This document shows, one piece after another, positions 49,510 through 59,389 of a DNA stretch of 64,000 nucleotides. Each line of letters starts with the position of its first letter. The stretch's first letter is position 1. The translations under genes were made by a program, and so were the position numbers. The stretch is from the NCBI GenBank assembly GCA_016927065.1, contig JAFGNJ010000005.1, positions 239,564-303,563 on the forward strand, given 5' to 3'. The notes under the pieces are model-generated. The model saw only the letters and a list, made by a program, of their open reading frames with translations. It searched no databases and was not told the origin of the DNA. Source of the DNA: Deltaproteobacteria bacterium (lineage in GTDB: Bacteria > Desulfobacterota > B13-G15 > RBG-16-54-18).

Positions 49510-49863
49510 GTGATCATCGGGGCAAAAATATTTATGATAGCGGGGCTGTTCTTTTTTACGACAGCCGCTATCGGTTTTTTACGTTTTCCCGATTTTTATA
49601 CGAGGATGCATGCCACGGCAAAGGGCGATACCCTCGGGACTTTGTTTTTCGTTATCGGACTCGCCTTATACACGCTGCACCATGGTTTTCACTGGTTCAG
49701 TATCGTTAACTCTATCAAACTAATATCCATTGCCGTCTTCTGGTTTTTAGCAAGTCCTACGGCCACTCATGCATTGCTGAGGTCTGCCCTTGAATCGGAC
49801 CTGGTGCCGTGGACCAAGGATAAAAAAGTCATAGTAGCCTGGCCACCCAAGAGGAGGAAATAG
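49510..49863 (+). CDS. Antiporter subunit G (MnhG/MrpG)
   Basis: FFFTTAAIGFLRFPDFYTRMHATAKGDTLGT. Confidence 0.9.
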   Translation: MIIGAKIFMIAGLFFFTTAAIGFLRFPDFYTRMHATAKGDTLGTLFFVIGLALYTLHHGFHWFSIVNSIKLISIAVFWFLASPTATHALLRSALESDLVPWTKDKKVIVAWPPKRRK

Positions 49864-50109
49864 ATGATCTTGCCATTAGACTTGATACTGTTGGGATTCG
49901 CCCTGATCGCCGCCGTAACGGCTACCTGGGTAAAGGATCTTTTGAGTGCCGTTGTACTCCTCGGCGCCTTCAGTTTTTTTATGTGTCTGATCTGGACGGA
50001 AATGGGGGCAGTAGATGTCGCCTTTACCGAGGCCGCGGTAGGAGCGGGAGTCAGCACCACCTTTTTTGTTGCCGCCGTCTATAACACAACGAGGAGGACA
50101 AAGGATTGA
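49864..50109 (+). CDS. DUF4040/MbhD-like subunit (MrpA C-terminal module)
   Basis: WVKDLLSAVVLLGAFSFFMCLIWTEMGAVDVAFTEAAVGAG. Confidence 0.85.
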   Translation: MILPLDLILLGFALIAAVTATWVKDLLSAVVLLGAFSFFMCLIWTEMGAVDVAFTEAAVGAGVSTTFFVAAVYNTTRRTKD

Positions 50110-50384
50110 TGAAAAAGCTTCTCGGTATCGCTCTTGCGATCGCTGCCCTGTTGGTACTGCTGTACGGGATTGAGGATCTGCCTCCGTGGGGAGTTTCGGA
50201 TCAACCGGCCAGCCTCCATGTCTCACCCCGGTACATTGAAAAGAGTCTCGCGGAGACGGGCGTCCCCAACATGGTCACGGCGGTGCTCGCCGATTACCGA
50301 GGGTGCGATACCCTCTTTGAGACCGCTGTCATATTTACCGCGGGCATTGCGGTCCTTATGCTGTTGCGGAGGGCGATGCCATGA
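50106..50384 (+). CDS. MbhE-like antiporter subunit
   Basis: Overlaps the MbhD-like gene; GVPNMVTAVLADYRGCDTLFETAVIFTAGIAVLMLLR. Confidence 0.82.
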   Translation: MMKKLLGIALAIAALLVLLYGIEDLPPWGVSDQPASLHVSPRYIEKSLAETGVPNMVTAVLADYRGCDTLFETAVIFTAGIAVLMLLRRAMP

Positions 50385-50848
50385 TACAACACCAGGAAGA
50401 TATTATCATCCAAACCGTTTGCAGGATCTTGATTCCTTTTATGCAGGTCTATGGCCTTTACGTCCTTGCCCACGGTCATGGTAGTCCCGGCGGAGGCTTT
50501 CAAGGGGGGTGTATATTTGCCGCAAGTTTCATCCTGATGCCAATTGCATTTGATCTCGCTGCGTTCAAGAAGCGTTTTGCCGAGAAACGCATAATCCTCT
50601 TGTGTAGTCTCGGCGTATTCATCTATGCGGGAATAGGATGGCTCTGCCTTCTTCTCGGTGGCAATTTCCTGGATTACGGGGAATTGAGCGCAATCCTCCC
50701 CGTCGATCCCGTCATGGCACGCTATTACGGCATCGCTATTATAGAAACAGGGGTTCAGATTACGGTCATGGCGGTCATGGTCTCTATCTTCATCAATCTG
50801 ATAACCGGCGGAAGACACAAAGAAGAAACGCAGGAAAACTATGATTGA
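50381..50848 (+). CDS. Antiporter subunit B (MnhB/MrpB)
   Basis: ILIPFMQVYGLYVLAHGHGSPGGGFQGGCIFAASFIL. Confidence 0.9.
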   Translation: MIQHQEDIIIQTVCRILIPFMQVYGLYVLAHGHGSPGGGFQGGCIFAASFILMPIAFDLAAFKKRFAEKRIILLCSLGVFIYAGIGWLCLLLGGNFLDYGELSAILPVDPVMARYYGIAIIETGVQITVMAVMVSIFINLITGGRHKEETQENYD

Positions 50849-51227
50849 CACCCTATCCACGCACTATAATTATTGGGTTTTTGCCTTCCTCCTCGTGGTC
50901 GGCTTGTATAGCATGATGGCAAAAAACAATCTTATGAAGAAGCTCATAGGCATGAATATCTTCCAATGGGCCATCATTCTCTATTTTATTTCCATCGGTG
51001 CTAAACGAGGTGCGCAAATACCTATCGTTGCCGGAGCCCATGGGCAGGGGGAAGAACTTGCTATCCATGCCGCAGAGTACATCAATCCCTTACCCCACGT
51101 TCTCATGCTGACCGCTATCGTCGTCGGGGTAGCGACAACGGGGATCTCCCTTGCCCTCCTCATCGCCATCTATAAAAAATATGACACCATAGAAGAAGAC
51201 GAAATAATACAACGGCTGCAGCAGTAA
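50841..51227 (+). CDS. Antiporter subunit C (MnhC/NuoK-like)
   Basis: LVVGLYSMMAKNNLMKKLIGMNIFQWAIILYFI...DPLPHVLMLTAIVVGVATTG-like segment (NPLPHVLMLTAIVVGVATTGISLALLIAIYKKY). Confidence 0.9.
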   Translation: MIDTLSTHYNYWVFAFLLVVGLYSMMAKNNLMKKLIGMNIFQWAIILYFISIGAKRGAQIPIVAGAHGQGEELAIHAAEYINPLPHVLMLTAIVVGVATTGISLALLIAIYKKYDTIEEDEIIQRLQQ

Positions 51228-52729
51228 TGATCGAACAATTCCCAGCTCTCATCGTCGTCACCCCGCTGATCTTTGCTTTTCTCGTGACCATGGCGGGGTT
51301 GTGGAACAGAAAGCTCTGCTTCCCGCTTGTCTTGATCGCCCTGTCGGCGAGTGTGGTCTTCGCCGGGGGCATGCTTGCGGTGGTCATATCAGGGGATAAG
51401 CCCATTCACTATTATCTGGGAGGGTGGGCGCCTCCTTGGGGTATTGAATATGTCATAGATCACTTGAACGCCCTGATATTGGTGAGCGTTGCTGTTATCT
51501 CTCTGCTTGTGGCCGTGTATGCACAAAAGACGCTCGAGCAGGAGATCCATGAATCAAAGTTGCCGCAGTTTTACACCCTCTTCCTCCTTCAGATAACAGG
51601 TCTCTTCGGTATCACCGCTACGGGTGATATGTTCAATCTCTATGTGCTGTTAGAAATTGCCTCGTTCTCTGCCTATGCCATCATTGCCATGGGGGAACGG
51701 GGCGCCGATTTCGCCGCCTTTCGGTATGTCCTCTTTGGTACCATTGGTGCCTGCGCATACCTCCTGGGAACAGGATATCTCTATATCATAACCGGCTCTC
51801 TCAATATGGCTGACCTAACGCCCCTCTTGCCTCACTTATTCTATTCTAAGGCATTGCTCGTTGGCTTCGCCTTTTTGATAGTGGGGATAGGCATCAAAAT
51901 GGGCATATTCCCGCTACATATCTGGTTGCCTGATGCCTATACCCTCGCCCCCTCAGCAGTAAGCGCCCTCCTCGCGCCGTTGTTCACTAAAGTGGGGGCG
52001 TATGTCATTATCAGGATCATGTTTACCGTCTTTGATCCCTCGTTTGCTATAAAGCTTTATCCGGTAACGGACGTTCTGGGATGGCTAGCGGCAATCGGTA
52101 TACTGTTCGCCTGCGTGATGGCCCTTGCCCAGTCCGACTTTAAACGGATGCTCTGCTACGTAATTGTGGCTGAAATGGGCTATATCCTCATTGGCCTTGC
52201 TTCGGCCAACCGCTTCGGTCTCACCGGTGCTATCCTACACATTGTCAACGATATGTTCATGATGGCCTGTCTGTTCACCGTAGCCGGTGCGATTTTCTAC
52301 CAGACCGGCACTCGAAACATCTATCAATTCCGTTACCTGCATCGCACCATGCCGATAATCTCCGCTCTCTTTATCGTGGGTGCCCTATCTGTGGTGGGGA
52401 TACCTCCCCTGTGTGGTTTTTTCAGCAAATGGTATCTGATCCTCGGAGCCATACAGGCAAAACAATGGGGGCTGGTGGTGGTAATGCTACTCAGCAGTCT
52501 TCTGATGGCTATCCTGTTCTTTCGCGTCATTGAGATCGTCTACTTCGCGCCCCCCACCGATCAGAGGCATGCCCATCACAAGCACGGCAAAACAGGAATT
52601 GTTATGGACAACGTACCGCTCAGCATGGTCATACCTATGGTACTAATAGGAATAGGAATCATTCTGCTCGGCATATTCAGCGGAGTGATTATTAAACACG
52701 TTATCGCATTTGCTATTCCATCAATGTAA
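51227..52729 (+). CDS. Antiporter subunit D (MnhD/NuoN-like)
   Basis: Proton-antiporter family: ITATGDMFNLYVLLEIASFSAYAI, GIFPLHIWLPDAYTLAPSAVSALLAPLFTKVGAYVIIRI. Confidence 0.92.
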   Translation: MIEQFPALIVVTPLIFAFLVTMAGLWNRKLCFPLVLIALSASVVFAGGMLAVVISGDKPIHYYLGGWAPPWGIEYVIDHLNALILVSVAVISLLVAVYAQKTLEQEIHESKLPQFYTLFLLQITGLFGITATGDMFNLYVLLEIASFSAYAIIAMGERGADFAAFRYVLFGTIGACAYLLGTGYLYIITGSLNMADLTPLLPHLFYSKALLVGFAFLIVGIGIKMGIFPLHIWLPDAYTLAPSAVSALLAPLFTKVGAYVIIRIMFTVFDPSFAIKLYPVTDVLGWLAAIGILFACVMALAQSDFKRMLCYVIVAEMGYILIGLASANRFGLTGAILHIVNDMFMMACLFTVAGAIFYQTGTRNIYQFRYLHRTMPIISALFIVGALSVVGIPPLCGFFSKWYLILGAIQAKQWGLVVVMLLSSLLMAILFFRVIEIVYFAPPTDQRHAHHKHGKTGIVMDNVPLSMVIPMVLIGIGIILLGIFSGVIIKHVIAFAIPSM

Positions 52730-52738
52730 TAAGAAGAT

Positions 52739-54229
52739 ATGGAGATCGTACACTCTGCAACGCCCCTTGTGGCCCTTATAGCTTCCCTTCTCGGTGCCGT
52801 CCTTATCTTGCTGGCCGGAGCAAAGCGGCCTAATCTCCGCGAGTTTTGGACCATGGCGGCGGCTGTGACACAATTTTCCCTTATCTATTCAATGCTCCCC
52901 CACATCATGCAGGGTAAAATCGTTGTGTTTACCATCATTGAACTCTACCAGGGGATCAGTCTTCAGCTCACAGTCGATTCCTTCGGGATGCTCTTCGCCC
53001 TGCTTGCTTCTTTCCTCTGGATCATCGTATCGGTATATTCAATCGGGTATATGCGGACTCTCAACGAGCATGCGCAAACCCGCTATTTTTTCTGTTTTGC
53101 CATGGCACTATTTGGGGCAATTGGGGTGGCCATGGCGGGCAATGTGCTTACCCTCTATATGTTTTACGAAATTTTAACCATCGCCACTTTTCCCTTGGTC
53201 ATCCATAAAGAGACCACCGAGGCCCTACGGGCGGGCAGGAAGTATCTCGCCTATCTCTTGACTGGTGCTGCTTTCGTCCTGTTCTCGATGGGTTTGACGT
53301 ATTATCTAACCGGCAGCCTAGACTTTATCGCCGGTGGTTTTGTCGCTGGTAGCGGTTCACAGGATCTCCTGCGTCTTCTTTTTGTGGCCTTTATTATCGG
53401 ATTCGGCTCCAAGGCAGCTATTATGCCCCTCCATGAGTGGCTGCCGTCGGCTATGGTCGCTCCGACTCCGGTAAGCGCCTTACTGCACGCCGTTGCGGTT
53501 GTCAAGGCAGGTGTATTTTGTTGCTTACGAGTCATCCTCTATATCTTCGGTCCGGAGCTTCTTATGAATTTGGGTTTGTGGATACTGCTGGCCTGTTTCG
53601 TCTCCATTACCATAATCGTAGCTAACCTTATCGCCCTGACCCAAGACAATTTAAAAAAAAGGCTGGCATTTTCTACGATTAATAATCTCTCCATTATCAT
53701 CCTGGGGGCGGCGCTGCTGTCTCCTGACGGCATCAGGGGTGCAATGCTCCATATCTCATTCCACGGTTTTATGAAGATCACGCTCTTTATGTGTGCCGGA
53801 GCCATCTACGTAGCGACCCGCAAAGAAAATATAAGCGAAATGGGCGGCATCGGAAGGCAGATGCCGTTTACCATGGCTGCTTTTGCAATCGGAGCTGCAG
53901 GTCTTACCGGCATACCACCGGTCTGCGGGTTTATCAGCAAGTGGTACCTCTGTCTCGGAACCTTGGAAGCGGGGCAGATCATCTTTCTCTTTGTTATCAT
54001 CGCGAGTGCATTGCTGGATGCTGCGTACTTCTTCCCCGTTATCTATAACGCGTTCTTTAAAAAAACCGCGGGAAAAACCCCTCGGATAAAAGAAGCGCCC
54101 GTGTTACTAGTTGCTCCCTTAATAGTCACTACAGCCTTTTCGATACTCTTCTGTATGTTCCCCGATGCATTTTTGCATTTCTTCTCGCTCGCAACCAGGA
54201 GCGTACAAACAATCATGGGGGTACTGTAA
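52739..54229 (+). CDS. Complex I subunit 5/MrpA-like proton antiporter subunit
   Basis: AIMPLHEWLPSAMVAPTPVSALLHAVAVVKAGVFCCLRV, MAGNVLTLYMFYEILTIATFPLV. Confidence 0.9.
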   Translation: MEIVHSATPLVALIASLLGAVLILLAGAKRPNLREFWTMAAAVTQFSLIYSMLPHIMQGKIVVFTIIELYQGISLQLTVDSFGMLFALLASFLWIIVSVYSIGYMRTLNEHAQTRYFFCFAMALFGAIGVAMAGNVLTLYMFYEILTIATFPLVIHKETTEALRAGRKYLAYLLTGAAFVLFSMGLTYYLTGSLDFIAGGFVAGSGSQDLLRLLFVAFIIGFGSKAAIMPLHEWLPSAMVAPTPVSALLHAVAVVKAGVFCCLRVILYIFGPELLMNLGLWILLACFVSITIIVANLIALTQDNLKKRLAFSTINNLSIIILGAALLSPDGIRGAMLHISFHGFMKITLFMCAGAIYVATRKENISEMGGIGRQMPFTMAAFAIGAAGLTGIPPVCGFISKWYLCLGTLEAGQIIFLFVIIASALLDAAYFFPVIYNAFFKKTAGKTPRIKEAPVLLVAPLIVTTAFSILFCMFPDAFLHFFSLATRSVQTIMGVL

Positions 54230-54445
54230 ATGCCGAGGATCTTACGATATCTCTTTCTGCTTGCGTGCGGTGTGGCTGTGGTGCTGGGATTCCTGATCCA
54301 TGCAAAACACCCGCTCTTCCGGTGGGAGATTATCCCTGCCTTTGATGCGGCATTCGGGTTCCTCGGCTGTATCCTCATCGTGCTGATTTCTAAAATGCTC
54401 GGGAAATACTGGCTCCAAAAGGACGAAGATTACTATGATGATTAG
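54230..54445 (+). CDS. Small membrane protein of the antiporter operon
   Basis: 71 aa, two hydrophobic segments, tightly packed between the flanking antiporter genes. Confidence 0.65.
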   Translation: MPRILRYLFLLACGVAVVLGFLIHAKHPLFRWEIIPAFDAAFGFLGCILIVLISKMLGKYWLQKDEDYYDD

Positions 54446-56195
54446 CACAGCACCACCCGCCTTTATATTTATCCTCGGGGGTCTTCTCCTCCCTTTGCTC
54501 AGAGCACGCAGACTGAAACAGGCATGGCTGCTCTTTATCCCCGCTCTCGCCTTCGTAGACCTCATCGCTCTGCAGAGCAGTGGCACGTGCTGGACCTACC
54601 ATTTTTTGGGATATAACCTTGTCTTCGGCAGGATCGATACGCTCAGCCTGTGCTTCGGCTACGTCTTTTGTATTATGGCCTTTTTGGGAATGGTCTATGC
54701 CCTCCATGTAAAGGAGGACGGTCAGCATCTGGCCGCAATGTTCTACATAGGGAGTGCGCTGGGGGTTACCTTTGCCGGTGATCTTTTGACGCTGTTTGTC
54801 TTTTGGGAAATCATGGCCGCCTCATCGGTATTCCTCATCTGGTATCAGCGAGACAAGGCCGCCCTCGGTGCGGGATTTAGATACCTCATGGTGCACCTCT
54901 TTGGCGGAAGTCTTCTGTTAGCCGGGATCATCATCCACGTATCGACAACAGGATCCACGCAGTTTGGTGTGATCGATTACGGAAGCCTCAGCTCCCTGCT
55001 CATACTCCTCGGTTTTATCATCAACGCCGCGGTACCGCCGTTTCACGCGTGGCTCTCGGACGCCTACCCCGAGGCCACCGTTACCGGCAGCGTCTTTCTG
55101 ACCGCCTTTACCACCAAGAGCGCCGTCTACGTCCTCATACGGGCCTTTCCCGGCGTTGAGCTGCTGGTCTGGATGGGGGCCATTATGGCGGTCTACGGCG
55201 TTGTCTACGCAGTGCTCGAAAACGACATCAGAAGACTCCTTGCCTACCATATCATCAGCCAGGTGGGATATATGGTATGCGGAGTGGGGTTGGGGACCGA
55301 GATGGCGATCAATGGTTCCACCGTCCACGCCTTTTGCCACATTCTTTATAAGGCCCTGCTCTTTATGGGTGCCGCCTCAATAATCCATGTAACCGGCAAA
55401 CGGAAGCTTACCGAGCTCCAGGGGAGGAATTTGTACAAAAAGATGCCTATTTGTCTTTCTCTCTACATGGTGGGTGCCTTCTCCATCTCCGCGGTCCCGC
55501 TCTTCAACGGCTTTATCAGCAAAACGATGGTGGTGGCTGCGGCAGGTGAATTACATCGGCCGATTATCTATCTTCTCTTGCACCTTGCCTCTATCGGTAC
55601 ATTCCTCCATACCGGCTTAAAACTACCATACGGCATATGGTTCGGGAAAACACCTGAAGGCACAACACGAAGAGAAATAGAGGCCAAGGAGCCGCCCCTC
55701 CATATGCTGATCGCCATGGGAATGACCGCCTTTCTCTGTATCGTTACCGGTGTGTTCCCTCAGATACTCTACAACCTCCTCCCCTATCCGGTTCACTATC
55801 AGCCATATACACCATACCACATCGTCGGCATGTTACAGCTTCTGTTACTGACCGCAACTGCTTTTTGGCTCTTTGCAAATAAGCTTGGCGGCGAACCAAC
55901 TATTAGTATTGACACCGACTGGTTCTATCGCAAGGGTGCCGGCTTGTTGATGAGGTATTGCTACCGGCTGGATGAGGCGAGAACCGGCATACAGGTATTC
56001 GCCTCACGGGTGGTGGCGGGCGTCGTCGTCGTCAGTAAAAATCCGATCCAATCGGTTCAATCACTCTTTTCCCGCGAGAAATCGGTTCTATTGCCCTATA
56101 ATGCCGACACCTATCGTCCAGCTATCGGCGTGGGGGTGATGGTTTTGCTCGTCTTGTTCTGTATCTTTTGTGTTATCCTTTTTTTCCGTTTTTGA
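54435..56195 (+). CDS. Third Mrp/complex I-type proton antiporter subunit
   Basis: DLLTLFVFWEIMAASSVFLIWYQ, NAAVPPFHAWLSDAYPEATVTGSVFLTAFTTKSAVYVLIR. Confidence 0.9.
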   Translation: MMISTAPPAFIFILGGLLLPLLRARRLKQAWLLFIPALAFVDLIALQSSGTCWTYHFLGYNLVFGRIDTLSLCFGYVFCIMAFLGMVYALHVKEDGQHLAAMFYIGSALGVTFAGDLLTLFVFWEIMAASSVFLIWYQRDKAALGAGFRYLMVHLFGGSLLLAGIIIHVSTTGSTQFGVIDYGSLSSLLILLGFIINAAVPPFHAWLSDAYPEATVTGSVFLTAFTTKSAVYVLIRAFPGVELLVWMGAIMAVYGVVYAVLENDIRRLLAYHIISQVGYMVCGVGLGTEMAINGSTVHAFCHILYKALLFMGAASIIHVTGKRKLTELQGRNLYKKMPICLSLYMVGAFSISAVPLFNGFISKTMVVAAAGELHRPIIYLLLHLASIGTFLHTGLKLPYGIWFGKTPEGTTRREIEAKEPPLHMLIAMGMTAFLCIVTGVFPQILYNLLPYPVHYQPYTPYHIVGMLQLLLLTATAFWLFANKLGGEPTISIDTDWFYRKGAGLLMRYCYRLDEARTGIQVFASRVVAGVVVVSKNPIQSVQSLFSREKSVLLPYNADTYRPAIGVGVMVLLVLFCIFCVILFFRF

Positions 56196-56325
56196 AAACT
56201 TTTCATGTGAAATACCTTCTCCTTCTTTTGTCACCATAATGTCTTAAGACAACCAAGAGCAAAAACTTTGTAACATAACACCGCATGCATGATTGTATGC
56301 CTTCTCGGAGACCTCCTGATTGAGG

Positions 56326-56354
56326 TTGACATCCCCCTGGGTAGGGGTTATAAA
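56326..56354 (+). promoter_or_regulatory. Sigma70-type promoter upstream of the nifU-like gene
   Basis: TTGACA (56326-56331), 17-nt spacer, TATAAA (56349-56354). Confidence 0.65.
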
Positions 56355-56385
56355 AAGAAAGTACGCTTATCAAAAGGAGCTGACC

Positions 56386-56604
56386 ATGCGTGAAAAAGTA
56401 GAAGCAGCATTGGCAAAGATCAGACCAACCCTACAAGCAGACGGTGGGAATGTGGAATTGGTTGACGTAACCGATGGGGTGGTCAAGGTCAGGCTCACCG
56501 GGGCCTGTGCCGGTTGTCCCATGTCCACCATGACCCTCAAGTCGGGTGTTGAACGCATCTTGAAGGAAGAGGTCCCCGAGATAAAGGAAGTGCAGGCCTT
56601 GTAG
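56386..56604 (+). CDS. NifU C-terminal domain Fe-S scaffold protein
   Basis: IRPTLQADGGNVELVDVTDGVVKVRLTGACAGCPMSTMTLKSGVERILKEEVPE. Confidence 0.95.
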   Translation: MREKVEAALAKIRPTLQADGGNVELVDVTDGVVKVRLTGACAGCPMSTMTLKSGVERILKEEVPEIKEVQAL

Positions 56605-56632
56605 CCTTTCCTTCCGAGATTCTCCCCTGCAT

Positions 56633-57493
56633 ATGACGGAGAGAATATCCCTTCATGCTCCAGCCAAGGTAAATCTCAGATTAGATGTCCTGGGTAAGAG
56701 GCCCGATGGCTATCACGAGATCAGGACGTGGATCTATCCGACAAGCCTCACGGATGAGCTACATATAACAAAGGTTAACACGGCGAAAATAACCATCACA
56801 TCCGACCATCCCGATCTCCCCCGGGGAGAAGGGAATTTGGCCCATCGTGCCGCCGCCCTCTTTTTGAAAGAGCACGCCCTTGCAGGAGGGGTACAGATTG
56901 AGATCATCAAGCGAATCCCGGTGGCCGCCGGGTTGGGCGGCGGGAGCAGCGACGCCGCTGCTGTCCTAAAGGCCATAAACATCCTGTGGGGGGCCGACGT
57001 CCCCCAGGAGGGATTGATGGAGATGGGCGCCAAGTTAGGAATGGATGTCCCTTTCTTTATTGTCGGCAAGAGTGCAATGATGGGGGGAAAGGGAGAGCAA
57101 CTGATAACAGCGCTCCCCCCGCTGAAATTGTCGATGCTCTTGATCAACCCTGGACACCCCCTCTCCACACAGCAGGTATACGAACAGGGGAAATGGGGGT
57201 TGACAAAGAAGCAAGGGGATAATAAAATCCTTATGCCTCCACAAGACCCTGAAAAGATGGGCAAATTCCTCCATAATGACCTGGAAGAACCGGCTCAGGA
57301 GTTTATGCCTATCATTGATATTATTAAAGGAAAACTGCTCGATGTTGGGGCACGTGGGGTCTTAATGACAGGGAGTGGGCCCACGGTCTTTGGCCTCTTT
57401 GGAGAGGAAGCCGAGGCACGGCGTGCGGCGGCTGATCTAACGATGGAAGACAAGTGGGTATCCTTTGTCGCCCATACCCTTGTCGATGTATAG
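56633..57493 (+). CDS. ispE: 4-diphosphocytidyl-2-C-methyl-D-erythritol kinase
   Basis: APAKVNLRLDVLGKRPDGYHEI, IPVAAGLGGGSSDAAAVL, MTGSGPTVFGLF. Confidence 0.95.
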   Translation: MTERISLHAPAKVNLRLDVLGKRPDGYHEIRTWIYPTSLTDELHITKVNTAKITITSDHPDLPRGEGNLAHRAAALFLKEHALAGGVQIEIIKRIPVAAGLGGGSSDAAAVLKAINILWGADVPQEGLMEMGAKLGMDVPFFIVGKSAMMGGKGEQLITALPPLKLSMLLINPGHPLSTQQVYEQGKWGLTKKQGDNKILMPPQDPEKMGKFLHNDLEEPAQEFMPIIDIIKGKLLDVGARGVLMTGSGPTVFGLFGEEAEARRAAADLTMEDKWVSFVAHTLVDV

Positions 57494-57495
57494 GT

Positions 57496-57570
57496 TGGGG
57501 TGTCGTCAAGTGGCAAGACACGGGGTTTTGGACCCCGCATTCGGAGGTTCGAATCCTCCCACCCCAGCCA
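57496..57570 (+). tRNA. tRNA-Gln (anticodon UUG), CCA encoded
   Basis: Cloverleaf: acceptor TGGGGTG/CACCCCA, anticodon arm CGGGG-TTTTGGA-CCCCG, T arm GGAGG-TTCGAAT-CCTCC, GCCA 3' end. Confidence 0.96.
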
Positions 57571-57604
57571 ACTTACTTAGTATGAGAAAGGTACGATTCT
57601 AACA

Positions 57605-58555
57605 ATGCCATCGCCCGATAGTCCCATAAAGATATTTTCGGGAAATTCCAATCCCGGTCTTGCAGAGAAGATCTGCAACTATGTGGGCGTCCCCCTCGGC
57701 AAGGCCCAGGTGAAGACCTTTAGCGACGGGGAAATAGCGGTGGAGATCCATGAGAGTGTGCGGGGTCTCGACACCTTCGTCGTGCAATCTACCTGTCCCC
57801 CTGTTAACAACAATCTCATGGAACTCCTTATTATGATCGATGCCCTCAGAAGGGCCTCAGCAGAACGGATAAACGCCATCATACCCTACTATGGATATGC
57901 CAGACAGGACCGCAAGGTAGCCCCCCGACAACCTATATCAGCCAAGTTGGTGGCCAATTTGATTGTGATGGCTGGTGCCTCCCGTGTACTCACCATGGAC
58001 CTCCATGCCGGGCAGATTCAGGGGTTCTTTGATATCCCCGTTGACAACCTCTACGCCTCTCCCATCGTCCTCGATTATCTGCGCAACAAGTTCAAAGATG
58101 ATCTGGTGCTTATATCCCCAGACGCCGGCGGGGTAGAGCGAACCAGGGCCTTTGCCAAGCGGTTGGATGCCTCTCTGGCCATCATCGATAAGCGGCGAGA
58201 GACCGCCAATGTCGCCCAGGTCATGCACATCGTCGGTGAGGTCAAGGGGAAGGTTGCGGTGATCCTCGACGACATGGTAGACACAGCCGGAACACTGACC
58301 CAGGCAGCGAAGGCACTCAAGGAACACGGTGCCACGGCCATCTATGCCTGTTGTACCCATCCGGTTCTGTCTGGCAGCGCCATTCAAAAGATAAACGATT
58401 CTCCCCTAGCCGAATTGATCGTGACTGACACAATACCTATCAATCACGAGGGGAGCACCTGTAAAAAGATAAAGGTACTCTCTGTTGCCGAACTGTTTGG
58501 TGAGGCGATACAGAGAATCCATGACAATGAATCGGTCAGTTCCCTGTTTTTATAA
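57605..58555 (+). CDS. prs: Ribose-phosphate pyrophosphokinase
   Basis: [62 protein letters not shown]. Confidence 0.97.
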   Translation: MPSPDSPIKIFSGNSNPGLAEKICNYVGVPLGKAQVKTFSDGEIAVEIHESVRGLDTFVVQSTCPPVNNNLMELLIMIDALRRASAERINAIIPYYGYARQDRKVAPRQPISAKLVANLIVMAGASRVLTMDLHAGQIQGFFDIPVDNLYASPIVLDYLRNKFKDDLVLISPDAGGVERTRAFAKRLDASLAIIDKRRETANVAQVMHIVGEVKGKVAVILDDMVDTAGTLTQAAKALKEHGATAIYACCTHPVLSGSAIQKINDSPLAELIVTDTIPINHEGSTCKKIKVLSVAELFGEAIQRIHDNESVSSLFL

Positions 58556-58577
58556 ATGACATAAAAAGGAGCAATAG

Positions 58578-59252
58578 ATGGACGAAAGATCGTTAGTAGC
58601 TCAACTGAGAACGGAAAAAGGGAAAGAGAAGGCACGAAATTTAAGACGCCAAGGGTTGATACCTGCCGTTGTCTATGGGCAACGTGAGGAGACTATTCCT
58701 GTAACCCTTAATCCACAGGAGTTATTCAAAGTCATGCATGAAGGGGCGGGAGAACGCACTCTTATCAATCTTACTATTGAGGGATTACAAGATGGGCCTG
58801 TTACCAAGACCGTCATCCTTAAAGAGAAACAGATCGAGCCGTTAAAGAGGACCCTCTTGCACGTAGACTTGTACACAATAACCATGGATGAGGAAATTCA
58901 CGTCAGTATCCCGGTCCATATCGTGGGTAAGGCTCAAGGGGTAGAGTTGGGTGGAGTGATGGAACAGGTTCTCAGGGAGATTGAGATAGAGTGTTTCCCA
59001 GGTGATATCCCCCCCCGGATAGATATCGATGTCTCCTCACTCGACATCGGCGACTCTATCCATGTATCGGATATCACCTTAGAAAAGGCCAAAATACTGA
59101 TCGACCCTGGTCAAACTATCGTAACGGTTGTGCCACCGGTTAAGGAAGAGGTCGTTGAAGTAGTAGAGGAAATAACTGAAGAAGAGGCTGCGGAGGAAGA
59201 AAAAGAAGAAAAGGCTGCGGAGGAAGAAAAAGAAGAAAAGACAGAGGAATAA
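58578..59252 (+). CDS. rplY: 50S ribosomal protein L25/general stress protein Ctc
   Basis: ARNLRRQGLIPAVVYGQ...; TL5/L25 beta domain; acidic repeat tail. Confidence 0.93.
   Translation: MDERSLVAQLRTEKGKEKARNLRRQGLIPAVVYGQREETIPVTLNPQELFKVMHEGAGERTLINLTIEGLQDGPVTKTVILKEKQIEPLKRTLLHVDLYTITMDEEIHVSIPVHIVGKAQGVELGGVMEQVLREIEIECFPGDIPPRIDIDVSSLDIGDSIHVSDITLEKAKILIDPGQTIVTVVPPVKEEVVEVVEEITEEEAAEEEKEEKAAEEEKEEKTEE
59185..59238 (+). repeat. 27-bp tandem direct repeat (2 copies) in the rplY tail
   Basis: aggctgcggaggaagaaaaagaagaaa occurs twice head to tail. Confidence 0.9.
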
Positions 59253-59277
59253 GGAATCATCACAAAAAAACGGGACT

Positions 59278-59388
59278 GGAATCCCCGGCCACTGAAACTC
59301 CTTCGAGGCAGGCACAATATAATTGTAGGCAAGGGCTTCTCACCTAATTCCCCGATGGGGATGATAGTAAATTTGAAGGATATAGACA
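59278..59388 (+). pseudogene. Possible remnant of a 6-pyruvoyl-tetrahydropterin synthase/QueD-like gene
   Basis: One frame reads ...LKLLRGRHNIIVGKGFSPNSPMGMIVNLKDID, resembling the PTPS pattern HGHNY...GMVxNLxDL; no flanking gene body. Confidence 0.35.
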
Positions 59389-59389
59389 C

